From Paragemmobacter straminiformis (GTDB lineage: Bacteria; Pseudomonadota; Alphaproteobacteria; Rhodobacterales; Rhodobacteraceae), in the NCBI RefSeq assembly GCF_014243445.1, contig NZ_JACLQD010000002.1, positions 186,001 to 250,000 of the forward strand: a stretch of 64,000 nt of DNA, in the 5' to 3' direction. Positions 5,734-12,762 of the stretch are shown one piece after another. Position 1 is the stretch's first letter; every line of letters begins with the position of its first letter. A program made the position numbers and the translations under genes. Under the pieces are notes generated by a model that did no database searches, was not told where the DNA came from, and saw only the letters and a list, made by a program, of their open reading frames with translations.

Positions 5734-8420
5734 TGCCCTTCAACCTCTTGGTCCTGTTCTGCCTGTGCTATGTCGTCATGCTGTTCCTTGTGGCCTTTCT
5801 GGCCGAGCGGCGGGCGGCGGTGGGGCGGATCGGCTGGCTGCGCTCGCCGGTGATCTATACGCTGTCGCTGTCGATCTATTGCACGGCCTGGACGTTTTAC
5901 GGCGCGGTCGGCTATGCGGCGCGGTCGGGGCTTGAGTTCGTGACCATCTACCTCGGGCCGACGCTGGTTTTCGTGGGCTGGTGGTGGGTGTTGCGCAAGC
6001 TGGTCAAGATCGGGCGGCAGCAGCGGGTGACGAGCATCGCGGACCTGATTTCCAGCCGGTTCGGCAAGTCGAACCTGCTGGGCGTGGTGGTGACGCTGAT
6101 CGCGGTGGTGGCGGCGACGCCCTATATCGCGTTGCAATTGCAGTCGGTCACGCTGTCCTTTGCCGTCTTTGCCAGCGGCACGCCCGAGGGCTGGGCGCTG
6201 CCCAACCGCGATGCCACGGCGGTCTGGGTGGCGGGGGGGCTGGCGCTGTTCACCATTCTGTTCGGCACGCGCAACCTTGATGCCAAGGAGCAGCATCACG
6301 GCGTGGTGCTGGCCATCGCGGTCGAGGCGGTGGTGAAGCTGGTGGCCCTGCTGGCGGTGGGGGCCTTTGTCGTCTGGGGCATCGGCGGCGGGCTGGGCGC
6401 GGTCTTTGCCAAGATCGGGGCGGCGAGCATTCCGGACTGGGTGATCAAGCCCGACCGCTGGTTCGGCATGATCGCCGTTTCGGGGGCGGCCGTCATCTGC
6501 CTGCCGCGCATGTTCCAGGTGATGGTGGTCGAGGATGGCGACGAGCGGCACATGGCTTTGGCAAGCTGGGCCTTTCCGGCCTATCTGATGCTGATGAGCC
6601 TGTTCATCGTGCCCATCGCCGTGATCGGGCTGGAGCGGATGCCGGCGGGCGCGAACCCCGACATGTTCGTCCTGACCCTGCCCCTGGCCGAGGGGCAGGC
6701 GGGGCTGGCGATGCTGGCGTTTCTGGGCGGGTTCTCGTCGGCCACCTCGATGGTGATCGTGGAATCGATCGCGCTTGCGACGATGGTGTCGAACCATGTC
6801 GTCATGCCGCTGTGGCTGCGGCTGGCGCCGCAATCGGCGATGTCGGGCGATGTGCGGCGGATCGTGCTGCTGGCGCGGCGGCTGTCGATCATCGGGGTGC
6901 TTGCGCTGGGGTATCTTTACTATCGCATGTCGGGCGGGTCGGTGGCGCTGGCCGCGATGGGGCTGATCGCATTCGCCGGCGTGGCGCAGGTGCTGCCGGT
7001 GCTGCTGGGGGGCATCTTCTGGCGCGGGGCCACGAAATCGGGTGCTGTGGCCGGATTGCTGACGGGGTTCTGCGTCTGGGCCTTTACGCTGTTCCTGCCG
7101 TTCTTCGGGCCGGATGCGGTGCTGAGCCAGGCGGTCTTTGACCAGGGGCTGATGGGGGCGGGCTGGTTGCGGCCGCAGGCGCTGTTCGGGGTGACGGGAA
7201 TGGACCCGCTGGTCCATTCGCTGTTCTGGTCGGCGGCGCTGAATACGGCGGCCTTCTGCATCGTCTCGCTGCTGACCTTTCCCGGTCCGGTCGAGCGGAT
7301 GCAGGGGGCGGCCTTTGTCAACGTCTTCGATGCCGATGCCGCAGGCCCGCAGGGCTGGGCGCGGGGGCGGGCGGAACCCGAGGCGCTGCTGGTGATGGCG
7401 CAGCGCATTCTGGGCGAGGATCAGGCTTTGGCGCTGTTCGAGGCCGAGGCGCGGGCGCAGGGCAAGGGCGGCTATCTGCCCGATGCCACCCCCGATTTCG
7501 TCGCCGGTCTGGAGCGGCGGCTTGCCGGATCGGTCGGGGCGGCCACGGCGCATGCGATGATCAGCCAGATCGTGGGCCGCGCGACCGTGTCGGTCGAGGA
7601 CCTGATGGCCGTGGCCAACGAGACCGCGCAGATCATGGAATATTCCGCGCAGCTTGAAGCGCAGCGCGAGGAGTTGACCCGCACCGCGGGCGCGCTGCGC
7701 GAGGCGAACGAGAAGCTGAAACAGCTTTCGGTGCAGAAGGATGCCTTTCTCAGCCAGATCAGCCACGAGCTGCGCACGCCCATGACCTCGATCCGCGCCT
7801 TTTCCGAAATTCTGACCGAGGGCGATCTGCCGCCCGAGCTGGTGGCGAATTACGGGCGGATCATCCATGACGAGGCGATCCGGCTGACGCGGCTGCTTGA
7901 CGACCTGCTCGATCTGAGCGTGCTGGAAAACGGGTCGGTGCAGCTGAATATCGGGCTGGTGAATTTGCAGCCCCTGATCGACCGGGCGCTGGCCTCGGCG
8001 CAGCACACGCGGCCCGAGCGGGATTTCACGGTGCTGCGCGATCTGCCGACGGAAAGCCTGTTCCTGCGCACCGATGGTGACAGGCTGGTGCAGGTCTTCA
8101 TCAACCTCATCTCGAACGCGCGGAAATATTGCGATGCGGGCACGCCCGAGCTGAAGATCTCGGTCCGGCAGCGGTCGGGGCGGGTGCATGTCGATTTCAT
8201 CGACAACGGCACGGGGATCGCCAAGCAGAGCCAGGGCATCATCTTCGAGAAATTCGCCCGCCTGACCGACCAGAGCCGCGCGGGCGGGGCGGGGCTGGGC
8301 CTTGCCATCTGCCGCGAGGTCATGGCGAACCTTGGCGGGCAGGTCACCTATCTGCCCGGTCGCGGCGGGGCGGCGTTCCGGGTGACCCTGCCGCTGCGCA
8401 TCGGGCAGCAGGCGGCTTAA
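5733..8420 (+). CDS. Sodium:solute symporter-histidine kinase fusion (CbrA/CrbS-like)
   Basis: An 895-residue sensor. Residues 1 to about 520 form a multi-helix SLC5/SSS transporter-like module, including GGFSSATSMVIVESIALATM and KSGAVAGLLTGF. After a variable region (520-640) comes a coiled coil (about 640-670), then a DHp domain with phospho-accepting His678 in ISHELRTPMTS, and a HATPase_c domain with NLISNARKY (N box), DNGTGI, FEKFARL and GLGLAI. Related kinases sense acetate or amino acids, by transport or by ligand binding. The upstream response regulator is the probable partner, and the ScfR neighbour supports a carboxylate or acyl-CoA signal. The specific ligand is not known. Confidence 0.9.
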   Translation: MPFNLLVLFCLCYVVMLFLVAFLAERRAAVGRIGWLRSPVIYTLSLSIYCTAWTFYGAVGYAARSGLEFVTIYLGPTLVFVGWWWVLRKLVKIGRQQRVTSIADLISSRFGKSNLLGVVVTLIAVVAATPYIALQLQSVTLSFAVFASGTPEGWALPNRDATAVWVAGGLALFTILFGTRNLDAKEQHHGVVLAIAVEAVVKLVALLAVGAFVVWGIGGGLGAVFAKIGAASIPDWVIKPDRWFGMIAVSGAAVICLPRMFQVMVVEDGDERHMALASWAFPAYLMLMSLFIVPIAVIGLERMPAGANPDMFVLTLPLAEGQAGLAMLAFLGGFSSATSMVIVESIALATMVSNHVVMPLWLRLAPQSAMSGDVRRIVLLARRLSIIGVLALGYLYYRMSGGSVALAAMGLIAFAGVAQVLPVLLGGIFWRGATKSGAVAGLLTGFCVWAFTLFLPFFGPDAVLSQAVFDQGLMGAGWLRPQALFGVTGMDPLVHSLFWSAALNTAAFCIVSLLTFPGPVERMQGAAFVNVFDADAAGPQGWARGRAEPEALLVMAQRILGEDQALALFEAEARAQGKGGYLPDATPDFVAGLERRLAGSVGAATAHAMISQIVGRATVSVEDLMAVANETAQIMEYSAQLEAQREELTRTAGALREANEKLKQLSVQKDAFLSQISHELRTPMTSIRAFSEILTEGDLPPELVANYGRIIHDEAIRLTRLLDDLLDLSVLENGSVQLNIGLVNLQPLIDRALASAQHTRPERDFTVLRDLPTESLFLRTDGDRLVQVFINLISNARKYCDAGTPELKISVRQRSGRVHVDFIDNGTGIAKQSQGIIFEKFARLTDQSRAGGAGLGLAICREVMANLGGQVTYLPGRGGAAFRVTLPLRIGQQAA

Positions 8421-8468
8421 GGTTTCGTGAACCCTTGCTGTGGCAGGCTGGCCGCGCAGGAGGGACGC

Positions 8469-9347
8469 ATGGAGATTCTACGGCGCAAGATGGGCGGGGC
8501 CGGGGTTGCGGCGGGCGGTCCGGGGGCGGAGCGCGCGTGGCGGCTGGCGCTGGCGCGGGCGGCGCGCGACCATTTGGGGCTGGCGCTTGACGTCTCGGCC
8601 CTGCGGGACGAGCGGGTGTCGCTGGGCGAGTTGATCGAGATGCCCGCCGAACGGTCGCTTCTGGCCGTCCTCGACGCTGCGGCCGAGGGGTTGGGGCTGG
8701 TCGCGGTAGACCCCGCGCTGCTGGCCGCGATGGTGGCGATGCTGACCACGGGGCGGGTGGTCGCCGATGCGCAGGCGCCGCGCCGCCCGACGCGGACCGA
8801 TGCCGCCATGCTGGCCCCGATGGTCGACGCGGCACTTGCCGGCCTGTTTGATGCCTTGGCCGGGCAGGATGATGCCGCCTGGGCCGAGGGCTGGCGCTAT
8901 GCCAGCTTTCTGGAAGAGCCGCGCCCCCTGGCGCTGCTGCTCGAGGACACGACCTATCGGGTGCTGCGGGCCGAAGTGGGCCTGATGCAGGGGGCGGTGA
9001 CGGGAACGATCCTTCTGGCCCTGCCTGCGGGGCAGCGGGCGCGTCCGGTCGCGGCCCCCGTGGTTGACGAGGGCGCGTTCCGCGCGGCCTTTGCACGGCA
9101 GGTCGAGGGGGTCGCCTGCCGGATGGAGGCGGAACTGGTGCGGCTGACGCTGCCCTTGTCGCGGGCGCTTGGCCTGCAGGTGGGCGAGGTCTTGCCGCTG
9201 GGCGAGGCCACGGTCGGGCGGCTGGTCTTGCGCGGGATCGACGGGCAGGTGTTGGCCGAGGGCAAGCTTGGCCAGATGCGCGGGATGCGGGCCGTGCGGC
9301 TGGCGCTGGCAGTGGCCGAGGACGAGGCGTTGCGGCTGGCAGGCTAG
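8469..9347 (+). CDS. FliM/SPOA-domain-like protein
   Basis: A 292-residue protein. The start at 8469 follows a strong AGGAGG at 8458-8463. The N-terminal two thirds resemble the middle domain of the flagellar switch protein FliM (LGELIEMPAERSLLAVLDAAAEGLGLVAVDPALLAAMV). The last 75 residues fit a surface-presentation-of-antigens fold (LGLQVGEVLPL, then VGRLVLRGIDGQVLAEGKLGQ). No EIDALL-type N-terminal CheY-binding motif of true FliM is present. It lies 48 bases after the symporter kinase, probably in the same operon, and no flagellar genes are nearby. It may be a second, divergent switch protein; its function is uncertain. Confidence 0.7.
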   Translation: MEILRRKMGGAGVAAGGPGAERAWRLALARAARDHLGLALDVSALRDERVSLGELIEMPAERSLLAVLDAAAEGLGLVAVDPALLAAMVAMLTTGRVVADAQAPRRPTRTDAAMLAPMVDAALAGLFDALAGQDDAAWAEGWRYASFLEEPRPLALLLEDTTYRVLRAEVGLMQGAVTGTILLALPAGQRARPVAAPVVDEGAFRAAFARQVEGVACRMEAELVRLTLPLSRALGLQVGEVLPLGEATVGRLVLRGIDGQVLAEGKLGQMRGMRAVRLALAVAEDEALRLAG

Positions 9348-9672
9348 GGCGCGCTGTGGCCCCCGTGGGCGCGGGCGCATCGGCAGCCCGTGGCGCGTGG
9401 TTGTCGCCGGATGGGGGCGACGCGCCGCGCGGCACCTTGCGGCCAATCCGGCCCCCCGACATGGCGCCCCGATCCTGTCGCGGCCTGCGGGGCGACACCG
9501 GCGCGCGGCCCGACGGACGCTAAGGGCGAAACGGCGCCCCCCCCCTTCAGCCTTGACCAAATACTCCGGGGGGGCTCGCCCGGCGGGCGAGCATGGGGGG
9601 CTGGCCCCCCTGTTCCCGTGCAGGCTGCGGGCGGGCGGGTGCCAAGGCAATCCCCCGCCCTGCGTTGCGGGA
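9348..9672. other. Intergenic stretch with hairpins and a repeat copy
   Basis: It separates convergent operons and shows no credible gene. It holds an inverted copy of the dispersed motif (9545-9567), an 8-bp hairpin GCTCGCCC-GGC-GGGCGAGC (9574-9592) and a GGGGGG-CTGG-CCCCCC hairpin (9595-9610). These could terminate both flanking operons. Confidence 0.65.
9545..9610 (-). repeat. Dispersed motif plus two GC hairpins
   Basis: On the minus strand the motif reads GGAGTATTTGGTCAAGG (9545-9567) and is preceded by the hairpins at 9595-9610 and 9574-9592. The order of G-rich hairpin then GGAGTATTT motif matches the units at 3361-3431 and 53881-53947, supporting one composite element. Confidence 0.6.
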
Positions 9673-10539
9673 TCAGCCCTTGGGTGCTGCTTCCAGCAGG
9701 GGGCGGAGGTGTTCGAGCTGGTAGCCGAAGCGGGCGGGAATGCCGATGAGTTCATCGGCCGGACGCAGGCCCGCATGGGCGACGGCCCAGACGACCGACG
9801 AGCGGTTGCCCGAGGCGCAATAGGCGAAGACGGGGCCGGAGGCGGCCTCGATCGCGGCGCGCTGGGTGGCGACGTTCTCGGGGGTCATCGCGCCACCGAT
9901 CACGGGATTGGCGACGAAGGTCAGGCCAAGCGCCTTGGCGGCGTCTTCCATCACCTCGGTATGCAGGTGGGGCGGGATCTCGCCGTCGGGGCGGTTGTCG
10001 ATGACCGTGGTGTAGCCTGCGGCCTTGATGGCGGGCAGGTCCTCGGGGTCGATCTGGGGCGAGACGGCATAGGTCGGGGTCAGGGCGCGGATGTCCATCG
10101 TGCTTCCTTTGGGCGCGGTCAATCGGTCGAGCCAGCGGCTGGCCTTGGGTGCGGCAACCATAGCGGCGAGCATCGCGATAAGGAAGACGGCACCGTTCAC
10201 CCCGCCGAAGCCGAGAGAGGCGAGCGCGGGGCCGGGGCAGAGACCCGCCAGCGCCCAGCCCGCGCCGAAGAGGACCGAGCCTGTCACCAGCTTTGCAGTG
10301 ACGCCCGAGCGGTTCCTTGGCGGAAAGGGCGTGCCGAGGGCCGAGACCTCGCGCCGCGCGGCGAAGCGCCATGCGATGGCCATCGGCAGCATGGCCCCGC
10401 CCATGACGAAGGCAAGCGTGGGATCCCAGTCACCGAAGACGTCGAGCCAGCCTTGCACCTTGGTCGTGTCGGTCATGCCCGAAAGCAGAAGGCCCGTGCC
10501 GAAGAGGGCCCCCGAAAGGGCGGCGGCGAGGTTGCGCAT
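9673..10539 (-). CDS. YeeE/YedE (DUF6691)-TIGR01244 sulfurtransferase fusion
   Basis: A 288-residue frame. Residues 1 to about 147 are a YeeE/YedE-type membrane half with LLLSGMTDTTKVQGWLD and the cysteine motif AGLCPGPALASL. From residue 148 (MDIRALTPTYAVSP) a complete TIGR01244/DUF442 beta-lactamase-hydrolase-like or rhodanese-like domain follows, with an active-site loop YCASGNRSS. No stop separates the two, yet an AAGGA ribosome site precedes the internal ATG at 10096-10098, so a separate 141-residue sulfurtransferase may also be made. The start overlaps the upstream gene's stop as TGATG. A probable role is moving and transferring thiosulfate or persulfide sulfur. Confidence 0.82.
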   Translation of the reverse strand: MRNLAAALSGALFGTGLLLSGMTDTTKVQGWLDVFGDWDPTLAFVMGGAMLPMAIAWRFAARREVSALGTPFPPRNRSGVTAKLVTGSVLFGAGWALAGLCPGPALASLGFGGVNGAVFLIAMLAAMVAAPKASRWLDRLTAPKGSTMDIRALTPTYAVSPQIDPEDLPAIKAAGYTTVIDNRPDGEIPPHLHTEVMEDAAKALGLTFVANPVIGGAMTPENVATQRAAIEAASGPVFAYCASGNRSSVVWAVAHAGLRPADELIGIPARFGYQLEHLRPLLEAAPKG

Positions 10540-10964
10540 CAGATCAGCCCCAGTCCGTGGCGGGCCAGTGCCATCACAAGGCCGCCGGCAAGGATGTAGA
10601 ACACGGTGGCGACGATGCCGCGCAGCGACAGGCGCGAGATGCCGCAGACGCCGTGGCCCGAGGTGCAGCCATTCGCCATGCGGGTGCCAAGCCCGACAAG
10701 GGCGCCTGCGACCACCAGAACCGCCCAGTTTCCGGTCGCGTGGGTCTGGCCGCCGCCAAACACCCATACGAGGGCGGCGGGGGTGGCGATCAGCGCGGCG
10801 AGGAAGCTGGCCTTTTCGGCAAGGCTGCGCCCCGCCGAGCCGTCGACCACGTCGCCGAGGATGCCCGAAGCCCCCATGATGCGCCCGTTGACCAGAAGGT
10901 AAAGCGCCGCTGCCGTGCCGATGCACAGCCCGCCGATAAGGCCGTAAAGCCAGTCGATCTGCAT
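10539..10964 (-). CDS. YeeE/YedE family sulfur-compound channel protein
   Basis: A 141-residue membrane protein with about four helices. It carries the family motif MANGCTSGHGVCGISRLSLRG, whose cysteine is the conduction residue in thiosulfate channels of the YeeE/TsuA family. It is half size: the partner half is the next gene, with which it shares a TGATG overlap. It lies 54 bases after the metallo-beta-lactamase gene. Import or export of thiosulfate or related sulfane sulfur is inferred from the family and neighbours. Confidence 0.88.
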   Translation of the reverse strand: MQIDWLYGLIGGLCIGTAAALYLLVNGRIMGASGILGDVVDGSAGRSLAEKASFLAALIATPAALVWVFGGGQTHATGNWAVLVVAGALVGLGTRMANGCTSGHGVCGISRLSLRGIVATVFYILAGGLVMALARHGLGLI

Positions 10965-11018
10965 GGGAAGGCTCCTTTCGCAAGCGCAATGGCCGCTGCG
11001 GCGGTCAGGGTCAAGGCG

Positions 11019-11897
11019 TCAAAGGCCGTTGATCGGGAGTTTGAGGTAGGAGGTGCCGTTTTCCTCGGGCTCGGGCATGTGGCCTGCGCGCATGTTCACC
11101 TGGATCGAGGGCAGGATCAGCCTTGGCATTCCCAGCGTCTTGTCGCGGGCCTCGCGCAGGGCCACGAAATCCTCGCGGCTTTTGCCCGCGCCGATGTGGA
11201 CGTTGCGGGCCTTTTGCTCGGCCACGGTGGATTCCCATGCGAAATCCTCGCGGCCGGGGGCCTTGTAGTCGTGGCCGACGAAGATGCGCGTCTCGTCCGG
11301 CAGGGAGAGGATGCGTTGCACCGAGTCGAACATGGTCGAGGCGGAGCCGCCGGGGAAATCGCAGCGGGCGGTGCCGAAGTCGGGCATGAAGAGCGTGTCG
11401 CCCACAAAGGCCGCATCGCCGATGACATAGGTCAGGCAGGCGGGGGTATGGCCCGGCGTGTGCAGCACATGGCCCGAAAGCTGGCCGATCATCAGGCTGT
11501 CGCCCTGCCGGAAGAGCCGGTCGAACTGCGAGCCGTCACGCTGGAAGCGGGTGCCTTCGTTGAAGATCTTGCCGAAGGTTTCCTGCACCACCGTGATGCG
11601 GTCGCCGATGCCGATCTTGCCGCCGAGCCGCTCCTGTAGGTAGGGCGCGGCCGAGAGGTGGTCGGCGTGGACATGGGTTTCGAGCAGCCATTCCACCGTA
11701 AGCCCCTTGGCGCGGACGTATTCGGCCACGGCGTCGGCTGAGCGCGTGTCGGTGCGGCCCGAGGCCTGATCGAAGTCGAGCACCGAGTCGATCACCGCGC
11801 AGGCGCTGCCCTTCGGGTCGGCCACGACATAGGTGATGGTGTTGGTGGCCGTGTCGAAAAAGGCCTTTACGTCGGGGGCGAGGGTCGGTTCGGGCAT
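11019..11897 (-). CDS. MBL-fold persulfide dioxygenase-like enzyme (ETHE1/Blh type)
   Basis: A 292-residue metallo-beta-lactamase-fold hydrolase. Metal ligands are visible in ETHVHADHLSAAPYL, HTPGHTPACL, AFVGDTLF and VGHDYKA, the pattern of ETHE1, Blh and sulfur dioxygenases, which oxidise glutathione persulfide to sulfite. The start at 11897 follows AAGGGA; a longer open frame upstream has no family sequence. It leads a minus-strand operon with two YeeE-type proteins and a sulfurtransferase, like the bigR-controlled sulfide detoxification operons of other alphaproteobacteria. An imperfect dyad lies just upstream at 11927-11950. Confidence 0.88.
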   Translation of the reverse strand: MPEPTLAPDVKAFFDTATNTITYVVADPKGSACAVIDSVLDFDQASGRTDTRSADAVAEYVRAKGLTVEWLLETHVHADHLSAAPYLQERLGGKIGIGDRITVVQETFGKIFNEGTRFQRDGSQFDRLFRQGDSLMIGQLSGHVLHTPGHTPACLTYVIGDAAFVGDTLFMPDFGTARCDFPGGSASTMFDSVQRILSLPDETRIFVGHDYKAPGREDFAWESTVAEQKARNVHIGAGKSREDFVALREARDKTLGMPRLILPSIQVNMRAGHMPEPEENGTSYLKLPINGL

Positions 11898-11926
11898 GGG
11901 TGTGTCCCTTGGTTCGGTCAGGAGGT

Positions 11927-11950
11927 AACATATAACGAAAGGCGAATGTT
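11927..11950 (-). promoter_or_regulatory. Candidate SqrR/BigR-type operator before the sulfur operon
   Basis: AACAT and ATGTT arms lie 14 bases apart in the only AT-rich part of this gap. Inside, ATAA-N8-GAAT (11932-11947) resembles, with two mismatches, the ATTC-N8-GAAT pattern I recall for SqrR. Position is 30-53 bases before the start codon. An SqrR homologue is encoded at 45242-45601. Confidence 0.4.
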
Positions 11951-12080
11951 TCAAAGCCTTGCGTCGTGCGGCGGGGGCGGGACGCCCGATCGCCACCGGA
12001 TCGCCACCGGATTGACGCAGGTCAAGGCGTGGCGCGGGCGGGGGCGTTAGGGTTTTCGGGAACAGACGACAGGAGCGCGC

Positions 12081-12398
12081 ATGAAACCGACCAGCATTCG
12101 CAAGGCCGAACTTCGGGACCGGCTGTCCCAGTTGCAGGGGCGACTCGGGCGGATCGAGGAAGAACTCGACAGCCACGGCGAGAAGGATTGGGAAGAAATC
12201 GCCACCGAACGCGAGGGCGACGAGGTGCTCGAGCAATTGGGGCAGGGCGGTCAGGCCGAAATCCGCATGATCGAGGCGGCCTTGGCGCGGATCGATGCGG
12301 GCGAGTATGGCTTTTGCGCGAAATGCGGGGCCGAGATCGGCGAGGCGCGGCTGGATGTGCTGCCCTATACGCCGTTTTGCAAGGAGTGCGCGGCATGA
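12081..12398 (+). CDS. TraR/DksA-type zinc-finger protein
   Basis: A 105-residue protein with an N-terminal helical part and a C-terminal zinc finger formed by Cys79, Cys82, Cys100 and Cys103 (GFCAKCG, then PFCKECA). It is shorter than E. coli DksA (151 residues) and lacks most of the coiled coil, like many alphaproteobacterial DksA paralogues that may act on RNA polymerase or respond to stress. AGGAGCGCGC precedes the ATG. The stop overlaps the next start (ATGA). It is divergent from the sulfur operon. Confidence 0.87.
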   Translation: MKPTSIRKAELRDRLSQLQGRLGRIEEELDSHGEKDWEEIATEREGDEVLEQLGQGGQAEIRMIEAALARIDAGEYGFCAKCGAEIGEARLDVLPYTPFCKECAA

Positions 12399-12595
12399 GA
12401 GGGCAGGAGCATCCGGTCGAAACCGGATTGAACGGGCTGGCGCTGGCGGTGCTGCGCGCCGAGATGGAGGCGCTGTCGCTGCTTTTGCCCGGAGCCTTTG
12501 CCCCCGCGCGGGACATCGGGGCCGAGGACGGGGCGCAAGCCGAGGCGCGGGCCGAGGCGCAAGCGGAAGACATGTTCGAGAACATGCCCCTTTAA
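12395..12595 (+). CDS. Small protein coupled to the DksA-like gene
   Basis: A 66-residue protein that begins in an ATGA overlap with the DksA-like stop. The N-terminal half is amphipathic-helical (LNGLALAVLRAEMEALSLLLPG); the C-terminal half is very acidic and ends DMFENMPL. I know similar small unnamed proteins behind this gene in related genomes only from memory. No domain is recognised. The tight coupling and normal codon use support a real gene; its function is unknown. Confidence 0.65.
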   Translation: MRGQEHPVETGLNGLALAVLRAEMEALSLLLPGAFAPARDIGAEDGAQAEARAEAQAEDMFENMPL

Positions 12596-12762
12596 TGTGC
12601 CCTTGCAACGTGCCCTTGCAGGGCTGCGCTGCCGCGGGTTTCGGCAGGTTTCGGTCAAGGCCGGGCCTATGGCATTGCCAAGCCCGTTGCTGCCGTCCTT
12701 AATGCGCCTTGTGTGCGGATAGGGTGGACGATGGGCAGGCGCGGGACGAAGGGCGGGGCGCG

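Noticed and set aside
5604-8189. Long minus-strand frame (861 codons) opposite the symporter-kinase gene
   Set aside because: Arg/Gln/His-rich shadow of a clear plus-strand protein with full catalytic motifs.
12597-12620. Two 11-bp direct repeats GTGCCCTTGCA after the small acidic protein gene
   Set aside because: Only two copies, no dyad symmetry and no regulatory context; may be chance.
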